6,200 nucleotides of DNA, from assembly GCA_019911785.1 (NCBI GenBank), contig JAIOJM010000223.1, positions 1 through 6,200 on the forward strand, written 5' to 3'. Every line of letters starts with the position of its first letter. Within the stretch, counting starts at the first letter, position 1. Made by a program: the position numbers and the translations under genes. Under the pieces are notes generated by a model that saw only the letters and a program-made list of their open reading frames with translations, did no database searches and was not told where the DNA came from. Shown one piece after another: positions 1 through 4,673 of this stretch. The DNA comes from Sulfuricella sp. Its GTDB lineage: Bacteria > Pseudomonadota > Gammaproteobacteria > Burkholderiales > Sulfuricellaceae.

Positions 1-365
1 GATTCGTAGCTGATGTCGGATTTGGTTACAGGCTCCTGCAAATCATTTTCCACCTCGGACAGATCGACGGCATGGCGCAGGTGGTCGGCATAATGCGCGC
101 GCAAATGATCCTGCAAACGGAACTTGGCGATCGCATAGACCCAGGGTTTGTAAGGCCGCTCGCCATCGTAGGTATGCCGCGCCTTGTGGATGGAAATCAG
201 GATTTCCTGCAACAGGTCGTCCACCTCGCTGCCGGAATTCAGGCGCCTGGCCAGAAACGGCCGCAGCAAGCGCGCGGTTTCCTGCAACAGAACCGCATAG
301 GCCAGCTGGTCCCCGCCCAGGGACAGCTTCATCAGCGCTTCCAGATTTTCCGTTTTATCCGTCAT
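1..365 (-). CDS. ECF-family RNA polymerase sigma factor, SigF-like (partial, 3' end outside window)
   Basis: The reading frame is open from an ATG at 365 to the left edge, giving 121 codons without a stop. Residues about 20-42 fit sigma region 2.1. Residues 47-90 carry the region 2.2-2.4 signature: DDLLQE at 49-54, then PYKPWVYAIAKFRLQDHLR at 71-89, whose PxxPWVYAIA core is typical of the SigF group of ECF factors. Such proteins recruit core RNA polymerase to stress promoters and are held by a membrane anti-sigma factor. The region 4 DNA-binding domain would lie outside the window, as would any anti-sigma gene downstream (a DUF1109/NrsF protein is expected by family). The start is supported by a weak GAG four bases upstream and by the end of family similarity. 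Its start lies only 9 bases from the divergent promoter at 375-403, which it probably recognises. The sigma assignment is firm; the SigF subgroup is inferred from the promoters and neighbours. Confidence 0.9.
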   Translation of the reverse strand, partial: MTDKTENLEALMKLSLGGDQLAYAVLLQETARLLRPFLARRLNSGSEVDDLLQEILISIHKARHTYDGERPYKPWVYAIAKFRLQDHLRAHYADHLRHAVDLSEVENDLQEPVTKSDISYE

Positions 366-374
366 TGAACTCGA

Positions 375-403
375 TGTAACCTTTTTTCGGGCCCCTCCGA
401 ATA
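375..403 (+). promoter_or_regulatory. ECF sigma (SigF-type) promoter for the Met-rich mini-gene
   Basis: TGTAACC at 375-381 and TCCGAATA at 396-403 are separated by 14 bases. Written as GTAACC-N16-CGAA this matches the motif reported for Caulobacter SigF (from memory). The same two blocks with the same spacing occur at 3908-3936 in front of msrB. It reads away from the sigma gene, so transcription should begin near 410 and run into the small gene at 495. Confidence 0.8.
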
Positions 404-411
404 GGCTGGTA

Positions 412-437
412 CACGGGCATGCAGCCTGATACCCGTG
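412..437 (+). other. possible 5'-terminal hairpin of the mini-gene mRNA
   Basis: CACGGGCAT (412-420) and ATACCCGTG (429-437) can pair with one C-A mismatch around an 8-base loop. With a start site expected near 410, this hairpin would sit at the very 5' end of the transcript, where such structures often protect short mRNAs. It is short, so chance is possible. Confidence 0.3.
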
Positions 438-494
438 ATTTTTATCCTTCGACATCAAACCCGCTGCAATGATGCCATGAAAAAGGAAGGCGCC

Positions 495-581
495 ATGATG
501 AAAGAACAGCAGAAAAAAATGAAAAAACAGAACAACAAGATGGAGCAAGGCGGCAGCATGGCCATGGAACCCAGGAAATAA
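495..581 (+). CDS. methionine-rich mini-protein (28 aa; 34 aa from the upstream ATG)
   Basis: This small frame encodes 28 residues starting MMKEQQKKMKKQ; six are Met (positions 1, 2, 9, 16, 22, 24) and seven are Lys. It has no Cys and no aromatic residue. AAGGAAGG at 483-490 is a strong ribosome binding site for the ATG at 495 (or 498). An in-frame ATG at 477 adds MKKEGA but has no such site. The frame lies directly downstream of an ECF promoter twin to that of msrB and is followed by a REP doublet. Family knowledge: Azospira has a SigF-controlled Met-rich peptide (MrpX) that soaks up hypochlorite and is regenerated by a methionine sulfoxide reductase. By analogy this could be a sacrificial oxidant scavenger or an Msr substrate. 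No signal peptide is visible, so it is either cytoplasmic or not a true MrpX homologue. Its coding status rests on the promoter, ribosome binding site and composition. Confidence 0.6.
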   Translation: MMKEQQKKMKKQNNKMEQGGSMAMEPRK

Positions 582-613
582 CCGGGCAACCCGTCACATT
601 GAACGTGCGGGAC

Positions 614-672
614 GTAGGAGCGACCTCCTGGTCGCGATATTCAGTGGATCGCGACCAGGAGGTCGCTCCTAC
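614..672. repeat. REP doublet (BIME-like perfect inverted repeat)
   Basis: Two 25-base arms (614-638 and 648-672) are perfect inverted copies around a 9-base loop. Each arm starts (outer end) with GTAG and is itself a hairpin: GCGACC-TCCT-GGTCGC at 620-635 and GCGACC-AGGA-GGTCGC at 651-666. A GTAG foot beside a hairpin is the layout of REP sequences mobilised by RAYT (REP-associated tyrosine) transposases; no such transposase gene is in the window. It begins 32 bases after the mini-gene stop and could also end that transcript or protect its 3' end. It has no T-run for a classical intrinsic terminator. Confidence 0.85.
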
Positions 673-760
673 AAATTCACCTTTGAATGGAGCTCGAATT
701 AGCAGCATGTTGGGGCAATAACCGGGGGGCATTGCGCCCAACACGGATCGAGAGTGACCT

Positions 761-1063
761 TTAGGGTGCGGATTCCTTGGGCGGTCGCTTATGGAATTTC
801 TTGGGCGGTCTTTTGCCCTGCTCGCCAGCGCCGGGCTTGGGCTGACCGACTGGTCTAGGCTGTCTTGCGGATCTGGACTTATCGGCGGATGCGGGGGCGT
901 CCCGGCGCACGGCTGGCTCACGAGTTTCTGCCCGATTCGCGGAAGCCAGAGCAATCTCCAGTTCGTTGAGCTCATCCCACTGGGCGTCGGTCCGCAGCCG
1001 TTCCGGGATTGCCAGAAGCTCTTGCTGGCGACGGCGCGGGGAAATCGGTTGCTGTTCATTCAT
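761..1063 (-). CDS. hypothetical protein with a basic, proline-rich tail
   Basis: I do not recognise this family. The 100-residue product has a probably helical N-terminal third (MNEQQPISPRRRQQELLA, then a DAQWDELNELEIALAS stretch), followed by a low-complexity tail rich in Lys, Arg, Pro, Gly and Ala that ends KRPPKESAP. There is no signal peptide or membrane segment. The tail suggests a disordered nucleic-acid- or ribosome-binding extension, which is inference from composition only. The ATG at 1063 is chosen because the sequence from there looks like a natural N-terminus and GGGA lies 9 bases upstream. In-frame ATGs at 1078 and 1081 and a GTG at 1084 are alternatives that add up to 7 residues. 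It lies 37 bases downstream of the DUF3820 gene on the same strand and is probably co-transcribed with it. Confidence 0.65.
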   Translation of the reverse strand: MNEQQPISPRRRQQELLAIPERLRTDAQWDELNELEIALASANRAETREPAVRRDAPASADKSRSARQPRPVGQPKPGAGEQGKRPPKKFHKRPPKESAP

Positions 1064-1100
1064 GGCGGCATATCCCATCATCACTCAACATCTGAGTAAA

Positions 1101-1319
1101 TTATCGCTTTCGTAAAGGGTCCAGCAGAGAAGATAGACCATTATGATCCAGCTCCTGCATCAGCGCCAACAGACGGCCGATTTCGCCGGAGGGAAAGCCT
1201 TCGCGGGCAAACCAGTTAAGGTAACGTCCCGGCAGATCGGCAATCAGGCGGCCCTTGTACTTGCCGTAAGGCATGACGCGGATAACCAGGAGCTGCAAAT
1301 CTTCGGAATTCATCGCCAT
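1101..1319 (-). CDS. DUF3820 family protein
   Basis: The 72-residue product carries the whole family pattern: MPYGKYKGRLIADLPGRYLNW near residues 16-36, then WFAREGFPSGEIGRLL and a C-terminal NGLSSLLDPL. DUF3820 proteins are small, cytoplasmic and of undefined biochemical function; the same fold is found fused to 3'-5' exonuclease domains, and some members have been labelled quorum-sensing-regulated. The length fits the stand-alone family. The ATG at 1319 is used; the ATG at 1313 is equally possible, and neither has a clear ribosome binding site. It is the first gene of a likely two-gene unit with the basic-tailed protein at 761-1063. Confidence 0.85.
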   Translation of the reverse strand: MAMNSEDLQLLVIRVMPYGKYKGRLIADLPGRYLNWFAREGFPSGEIGRLLALMQELDHNGLSSLLDPLRKR

Positions 1320-1381
1320 CTATCGACCCGGCGCGCTTCAACGCAATCGAAGTGCGCGGTAAAAAATCTTTTAAGATGCGC

Positions 1382-1410
1382 ATTGTGCCTCGTTCTGTGA
1401 AGAGCTTCAA
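1382..1410 (-). promoter_or_regulatory. possible sigma-70 promoter for the DUF3820 gene
   Basis: On the minus strand TTGAAG (1410-1405) and CACAAT (1387-1382) are 17 bases apart. Each matches four of six consensus bases. The start site would be near 1375, about 55 bases before the DUF3820 start. Weak but well placed. Confidence 0.3.
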
Positions 1411-1451
1411 ATGTTCGCTGTGAACTTGCAGGCACTGCCCTACAGGACTTG

Positions 1452-1751
1452 TCAGAAGTAATCGTCTTCGCGTTGGTGGCGAACCGCCAGGATGGTGACG
1501 GTTTGGTCGTCCTCGATTTCGAATAAGGCAATGTAACCCGCGGCACCAAATGCAATGACCAGCTCTCGCAAGAATGGATTGTCAGGCGCCGCCTTCCGGC
1601 AAGTAAAAGGAAACTCCCGCAGCAATTCGATGCCTTTGCCAATCGCGTCCAGCGCCCGGCGCGCGGCTTTTATATCGTGTTCGAGGAGGAATGCATACAA
1701 GCGCCGCAAATCCTCCCTTGCCGCCTGGGTGTAGCGGACGCGATAGCTCAT
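1452..1751 (-). CDS. ParE/RelE-family type II toxin
   Basis: The 99-residue product has the family layout: an N-terminal strand (YRVRYTQAAREDLRRLYAFL), two helices to about residue 45, then strands ending in the hallmark TVTILAVRHQREDDY near residues 83-98. Members are either gyrase poisons (ParE) or ribosome-dependent mRNA interferases (RelE); the AVRHQRE-x-Y ending is common in ParE-like proteins. Its activity cannot be settled from sequence. The start ATG at 1751 overlaps the stop codon of the antitoxin gene by four bases (ATGA), the usual sign of translational coupling in such operons. The product should be neutralised by direct binding to the partner encoded just upstream. Nothing suggests truncation. 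Confidence 0.9.
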   Translation of the reverse strand: MSYRVRYTQAAREDLRRLYAFLLEHDIKAARRALDAIGKGIELLREFPFTCRKAAPDNPFLRELVIAFGAAGYIALFEIEDDQTVTILAVRHQREDDYF

Positions 1752-2020
1752 GCACTGGCCTTGGCTTCTGCTTGGGTCAACAAGGTCGCCAGTTCGCGCT
1801 GTACATCCTCGGCAGGATAGTATTCACCGGTAAGCCGCGCCTGCTCGCGCGAAGCCAGCCCGCGCGCGACAAATTCCTGCTGGGAGCGCCGGCGCTCAAT
1901 ATTGGCCCGCAGGGATTGCTCCACGAAACCGGACAAAGTTTCTCCGTCCTGAAGGACGCTTTCTGCCGCGTGCCGGAGTTCAGGATCAACACGCAGCGAT
2001 GGGATAGTGGCAGTTTTCAT
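1748..2020 (-). CDS. ribbon-helix-helix antitoxin, partner of the ParE/RelE toxin
   Basis: The 90-residue product opens with a likely ribbon strand (MKTATIPSLRVD), then helix A (PELRHAAESVL) and helix B (SGFVEQSLRANIERRR), as in RHH DNA-binding antitoxins. The C-terminal half (GLASREQARLTGEYYPAEDV and a helical tail) would wrap the toxin. The ATG at 2020 is preceded by AGGAG at 2028-2032 with 7 bases spacing. The frame stays open upstream, but a longer start would drop that ribosome binding site and include the promoter. It is first in the operon and overlaps the toxin gene by four bases. Such proteins usually repress their own promoter, and a palindrome at 2043-2059 touching the -10 box fits that role. 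Confidence 0.88.
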   Translation of the reverse strand: MKTATIPSLRVDPELRHAAESVLQDGETLSGFVEQSLRANIERRRSQQEFVARGLASREQARLTGEYYPAEDVQRELATLLTQAEAKASA

Positions 2021-2042
2021 GATTGGGCTCCTGTTTTTTGCG

Positions 2043-2064
2043 TTGCATTTGCAATGCAAGTATA
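2043..2064 (-). promoter_or_regulatory. toxin-antitoxin operon -10 box with palindromic operator
   Basis: TATACT (minus strand, 2064-2059) is a good -10 box, with a start site expected near 2052 and a leader of about 32 bases. Immediately next to it, TTGCAT (2043-2048) and ATGCAA (2054-2059) form an inverted repeat with a 5-base centre. It covers the expected transcription start, where a bound RHH antitoxin would block RNA polymerase. No convincing -35 box is visible. Confidence 0.55.
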
Positions 2065-2158
2065 GCGGATTTTGCGCGATTCCTGCGCCGACTGTGCAAT
2101 TCAAACCTGCAAAATGCCTTAAAATTACGCTTCCCGATAACAAACACGACGTGCCAGC

Positions 2159-2863
2159 ATGCGCGAAAACAATCCAGACCCCTACGCCTATATGGCCGAG
2201 CTGCAAGACAATTTGACCGATACCGAGAAAGCCGAGTTCGAGCAACAGCTGAGCGAAAAGAATCTTCAGCTGGAACGCCATTCAGGCGCCGACACGCTGG
2301 AACGTGCCCGGCTGCAACTGGATATCGCCGAACTTCTGGTTTTGCTGGAGCGCAAGGCAGAAGCCTGGAATCTGGCGCGTTCGGCCTTCGATACCTCACT
2401 GAAAAACGAATCATGGCAAGACGCCGTGGAGGCGTGCAACGTGCTTTACCAGACCGAACAGGCCGCCTCGATTCCTGCCCTGGGCATGGGCGTCTGGCTT
2501 GCGGTGACTTTCCCGGTTGCGCCCGAACTCACCTATGCCATGCTCGACCATGTGATCACCGAAACGCCCGGCCATTCGGACGGCGCAGCGCTCGCCGCCG
2601 TCACGGCTCGCTATGTGATCGACCTGCGCGCCGACGATGCAAAGCACGGGGACTGGAGCCTGCTGGCGAATAATCTCATCGCCCGTGTTGCCGCGCGCCA
2701 TAGCAATGTGCAGGACCAACAGGCTCTGGATGCGTGGATGGACAAGCTGGGTTTGCGCGACCCGCAGGTATTTCTGCCCCGGCTGAGTCAGGTGGTTAAT
2801 GCCATCGTCGGCGACTCATGGTGGTTTGACCGTGATGAGCTGCGCGATAAATTGCCTGATTAG
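2159..2863 (+). CDS. conserved-looking hypothetical protein, helix-rich (234 aa)
   Basis: I do not recognise a named family. The product is acidic and predicted largely helical, with no signal peptide, membrane segment or metal-binding motif. Residues about 14-75 contain regular amphipathic helices (LTDTEKAEFEQQLSEKNLQL, then LERARLQLDIAELLVLLERK), and the next stretch (AEAWNLARSAFDTSL and AVEACNVLYQTEQA) has the spacing of TPR-like helix pairs. The C-terminus is marked by GDSWWFDRDELRDKLPD. A TPR-like scaffold is a guess from helix spacing. The ATG at 2159 is the first in frame; no ribosome binding site is evident there or at the next ATG (2192). The gene is divergent from the toxin-antitoxin operon, and the 138 bases between them must hold both promoters. 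Coding is supported by length, composition and the poor quality of overlapping frames. Confidence 0.8.
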   Translation: MRENNPDPYAYMAELQDNLTDTEKAEFEQQLSEKNLQLERHSGADTLERARLQLDIAELLVLLERKAEAWNLARSAFDTSLKNESWQDAVEACNVLYQTEQAASIPALGMGVWLAVTFPVAPELTYAMLDHVITETPGHSDGAALAAVTARYVIDLRADDAKHGDWSLLANNLIARVAARHSNVQDQQALDAWMDKLGLRDPQVFLPRLSQVVNAIVGDSWWFDRDELRDKLPD

Positions 2864-2892
2864 TCGCTCCTGGGCGTTGGGTGGATGGATAG

Positions 2893-2921
2893 TTGAAACG
2901 GATCGCCCCCGCGCCTATAAT
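2893..2921 (+). promoter_or_regulatory. strong sigma-70 promoter for the Fic antitoxin
   Basis: TTGAAA (2893-2898) and TATAAT (2916-2921) are separated by exactly 17 bases, matching consensus at 11 of 12 positions. Transcription should start at about 2928-2929, which is the A of the antitoxin ATG, so the mRNA would be leaderless. Confidence 0.8.
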
Positions 2922-2928
2922 TTCCAGT

Positions 2929-3093
2929 ATGAAAAATTCACTTTTGCAGCAAAACCCGCATCTGCGTAACGCCAAATCCTATCGCGAGGCGTTGAGGCTT
3001 AATGTCGTCTCCTCGATGGCGATTGAAGGCGTCAAGAAAGCAGCGGAAAAGGCGCTTCCTGCTTCCGGCAAGAAGGCCGTCAAAGCCGCCTAG
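2929..3093 (+). CDS. putative Fic antitoxin (class I, S-x3-E-G inhibitory motif)
   Basis: The 54-residue product has S29-M-A-I-E33-G34, matching the [S/T]xxxE[G/N] inhibitory motif of Fic antitoxins, in which the Glu blocks productive ATP binding in the Fic active site. The motif sits in a predicted helix (VVSSMAIEGVKKAAEK); the N-terminus (MKNSLLQQNPHLRNAKSYRE) and the basic Lys/Ala tail complete the protein. Its length matches known partners such as YhfG (about 55) and VbhA (about 60). The next gene encodes a Fic protein, which supports the assignment. In known class I pairs the antitoxin gene lies upstream of the toxin on the same strand; here they are convergent and the stop codons share one CTAG (3090-3093). 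The ATG at 2929 is chosen because it lies at the predicted transcription start; there is no ribosome binding site. Starting at TTG 2893 would require translating the promoter itself. Confidence 0.75.
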   Translation: MKNSLLQQNPHLRNAKSYREALRLNVVSSMAIEGVKKAAEKALPASGKKAVKAA

Positions 3094-3725
3094 CTGCGCA
3101 AGGTTTTTGCAAGCACGGCGCGGAATATCGCTTCCATGGGCGCATAGTTTCTACCCATGCCCGCCTGGACGGCGGCAAAATAAGCTTCCCGTTTCTTACC
3201 CCGAATCCCCGAAAAATCCAGCAGCGGCAACCCTGCCTGCAAAGCCATCAATGTTGCCAAAAGCCGCGCCAATCTGCCATTGCCTTCGCGAAAGGGATGA
3301 ATCAACACCAGCTCGCAGTGGGTGACGGCAAGCGCCTCGACGACCTTCTCCGGCTCCACGAAATTGCAGGGCGTGTAAACCGCCAACAGGGTTTTCTCCA
3401 GTCCGGCCATCAGGCGTGGAACCTGCGCCGCCATCGCAAAGGTGAAACCGCCCTTGCTGATATTTACCTGCCGGTACTCGCCCGCCCATGGATAAACCTT
3501 GCCCAACCATTGCCGATGCAGAGCACAAACGTCCTGCTCGATAAAACGATGCGTCGCCGAAATGTGGCGGATGGCGTAGTCGGTCGCCTCGGCCAGCTTG
3601 ACCGCTTCGAGCGCGTCCATCTCCCGCTTGAGGCGGATGCCGGGAAGATTTTTCAGCACTCGCCCACGCGAACCTGACTCGAATTGGGCTTCGGCTAGAT
3701 GGTCGGTGTCGTAACGAGTTGGCAT
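3090..3725 (-). CDS. fic: Fic-domain protein (probable AMP transferase toxin)
   Basis: The 211-residue product carries the complete Fic signature HPFREGNGRLAR at residues 143-154: catalytic His143, Glu147 for metal, Gly-Asn-Gly for phosphate binding, and Arg151. A flap segment (VNISKGGFTFA, about 87-97) precedes it and would position the target side chain. Fic enzymes usually transfer AMP from ATP to Tyr, Ser or Thr of a target; bacterial toxins of this type modify gyrase or topoisomerase IV. I see no [S/T]xxxE[G/N] motif near either end, so it should depend on a separate antitoxin, which is the proposed role of the gene at 2929-3093. The ATG at 3725 has GAAAGG 7 bases upstream; in-frame TTG codons at 3743 and 3740 are less likely. 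All catalytic residues are present, so the enzyme should be active. Its target is unknown. Confidence 0.92.
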   Translation of the reverse strand: MPTRYDTDHLAEAQFESGSRGRVLKNLPGIRLKREMDALEAVKLAEATDYAIRHISATHRFIEQDVCALHRQWLGKVYPWAGEYRQVNISKGGFTFAMAAQVPRLMAGLEKTLLAVYTPCNFVEPEKVVEALAVTHCELVLIHPFREGNGRLARLLATLMALQAGLPLLDFSGIRGKKREAYFAAVQAGMGRNYAPMEAIFRAVLAKTLRS

Positions 3726-3759
3726 TTTGACGCCTTTCAACAATAATGCGAACCTGGCC

Positions 3760-3781
3760 CCTTTGATTTACCTTTGATTTA
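3760..3781. repeat. tandem 11-base direct repeat upstream of fic
   Basis: CCTTTGATTTA occurs twice in direct succession (3760-3770 and 3771-3781), inside the expected fic leader. On the minus strand the block and its flank read like the AAATCAAAGGGG-CAGGTTCG sequences I recall near RAYT-type elements, so this may be the scar of a lost element. That link is from memory and uncertain. Confidence 0.6.
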
Positions 3782-3821
3782 CGGGGGGTTACGGATACAT
3801 TCCTCTTAAAACCATTCCAGC

Positions 3822-3850
3822 ATCATAGATTTCTTTACTGTCTGCCACAA
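3822..3850 (-). promoter_or_regulatory. possible sigma-70 promoter for fic
   Basis: On the minus strand TTGTGG (3850-3845) and TATGAT (3827-3822) are 17 bases apart; the -10 matches five of six, the -35 three of six. It would give a leader of about 90 bases that includes the 11-base tandem repeat. It is clearly weaker than the antitoxin promoter. Confidence 0.4.
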
Positions 3851-3907
3851 GTAAATCCACCAACAGAAAAACGACCGCCACCGAGCACCCGCCCGCCTCG
3901 TTGAAGA

Positions 3908-3936
3908 TGTAACCTTTTCCCGCTACGCTCCGAATA
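3908..3936 (+). promoter_or_regulatory. ECF sigma (SigF-type) promoter for msrB
   Basis: TGTAACC (3908-3914), 14 bases, then TCCGAATA (3929-3936): the same blocks and spacing as at 375-403. Beyond the two boxes the stretch TTTT after the first box is also shared. Transcription should begin near 3943, leaving a leader of about 53 bases before the preferred msrB start at 3996. Confidence 0.82.
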
Positions 3937-3995
3937 CCTCAGCAAAGATGGCATGCCATCGCTTTATCAACACTCACCAGGCGAGGTGGAAGATC

Positions 3996-4487
3996 ATGGA
4001 CAGGCGGATGTTTATCAAACTGGCGACCAGCGGGGCAGGCATCTTGGCCGTGCCGCAGCTCTTCATGGCCCAGGCAATGGCGGCAGAGCGCATAGCAAAA
4101 ATCAGCAAAACCGACGCCGAGTGGAAAAAGCTGCTTACGCCGGCGCAATACGATGTGCTGCGCCGGGAAGGCACCGAAGCGCCGTTCACCAGCCCGCTCA
4201 ACAAGGAAAAGCGCAGCGGCATGTATGCCTGCGTGGCCTGCGAGTTGCCGCTTTTCCCCTCGAAATTCAAGTTCGACAGCGGCACCGGCTGGCCGAGTTT
4301 TTATGATGTCCTGCCCGGCCATGCCGAGACCACAACCGACTACAAGCTGGTGCTGCCACGTACCGAATACCACTGCGCGCGCTGCGGCGGCCACCACGGC
4401 CATGTGTTCAAGGACGGGCCGGCGCCCACCGGGCTGAGGTACTGCAATAACGGCGTGGCATTGAAATTTATCGCGGATAAGGCTTAG
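3996..4487 (+). CDS. msrB: methionine-R-sulfoxide reductase B, Tat-exported
   Basis: MsrB reduces the R form of methionine sulfoxide in proteins. The 163-residue product starts with a Tat signal: RRMFIK at 3-8, a hydrophobic stretch to about 26, and a likely cleavage after AMA at 29. This places the enzyme in the periplasm. The mature part has two zinc-binding CxxC pairs (C79/C82 and C127/C130), the GWPSF substrate motif at 98-102, HHGHVF at 137-142, and the catalytic Cys150 in RYCNN. The residue before GWPSF, often the recycling Cys, is Thr97 here, so reduction probably relies on another route, such as direct attack by a thioredoxin-like donor. The ATG at 3996 has GGTGGAAG upstream and begins the Tat signal; the ATG at 3948 is only about 5 bases from the predicted transcript start. 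It is under an ECF promoter and is followed by a DipZ-like reductant carrier. Confidence 0.95.
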   Translation: MDRRMFIKLATSGAGILAVPQLFMAQAMAAERIAKISKTDAEWKKLLTPAQYDVLRREGTEAPFTSPLNKEKRSGMYACVACELPLFPSKFKFDSGTGWPSFYDVLPGHAETTTDYKLVLPRTEYHCARCGGHHGHVFKDGPAPTGLRYCNNGVALKFIADKA

Positions 4488-4505
4488 AAAAGCTGAGAAA
4501 AGCGA

Positions 4506-4633
4506 TTCACCGCAAAGGACGCAAGGGTGCGCAATGGAATTCAAAAACTTGAATAACTAAATTTGCTTACCCTGCAAGTGATGAAAATAATTCATTGCCC
4601 TACCTTGCGAACCTTAGCGCCCTTTGCGGTGAA
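4506..4633. repeat. imperfect long inverted repeat between msrB and dipZ
   Basis: Arms of 29 bases (4506-4534 and 4605-4633) match at 25 positions when one is inverted; both outer ends read TTCACCGCAAAGG. The 70-base centre has further partial pairing (GCAATGGAATT against AATTCATTGC). The CCGCAAAGG-CGCAA type is a dispersed intergenic repeat that I recall from several proteobacteria. It could be a small non-autonomous element, or a structured RNA segment that lowers read-through into dipZ. Confidence 0.75.
4563..4591 (+). promoter_or_regulatory. possible sigma-70 promoter for dipZ
   Basis: TTGCTT (4563-4568) and AATAAT (4586-4591) are 17 bases apart; the -10 matches five of six. It lies in the centre of the inverted repeat and would give a leader of about 76 bases. 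It would let the dipZ-like gene be expressed apart from msrB. Confidence 0.3.
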
Positions 4634-4673
4634 ATGCCTTTTTTGGTTCAACTGAATTTTTTAGGATAGATAC

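Noticed and set aside
1..30. TGTAACC followed by CGAATC on the minus strand inside the sigma gene, resembling a third SigF promoter.
   Set aside because: The spacing is 17 rather than 16 bases before CGAA and it lies within coding sequence. It could serve a downstream anti-sigma gene, but chance is more likely.
708..743. Hairpin TGTTGGGGCAAT against ATTGCGCCCAACA, downstream of the basic-tailed gene, as a terminator.
   Set aside because: The stem has a bulge and no T-run follows on the minus strand, so terminator function is not supported.
442..1059. A 205-codon open frame on the minus strand spanning the mini-gene, the REP doublet and the basic-tailed gene.
   Set aside because: It runs through a REP doublet, has the Ser/Pro/Trp/Cys-rich make-up of a shadow frame, and overlaps better-supported genes.
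1216..1410. A 64-codon minus-strand frame overlapping the DUF3820 gene.
   Set aside because: The DUF3820 frame has a recognisable family pattern over the same DNA; this frame is its shadow.
2021..2281. Longer start for the RHH antitoxin (frame open up to 2281).
   Set aside because: The extension crosses the promoter and operator and overlaps the divergent gene; a good ribosome binding site precedes the ATG at 2020.
2023..2673. A 216-codon plus-strand frame overlapping the hypothetical gene at 2159-2863.
   Set aside because: It is very rich in Arg, Gly and Ala with many Cys, typical of a shifted frame in GC-rich DNA, and it starts inside the toxin-antitoxin promoter region.
2864..2877. TCGCTCCTGGGCG resembling part of the REP arm.
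   Set aside because: Only about nine bases match and no hairpin is formed, so it cannot be told from chance.
3948..3995. Upstream in-frame start of msrB giving MACHRFINTHQ before the Tat signal.
   Set aside because: It lies only about 5 bases after the predicted transcription start, leaves no ribosome binding site, and would bury the Tat motif behind 16 extra residues.
3939..4544. A 201-codon minus-strand frame opposite msrB.
   Set aside because: MsrB is unmistakable on the plus strand; this is its antisense shadow.
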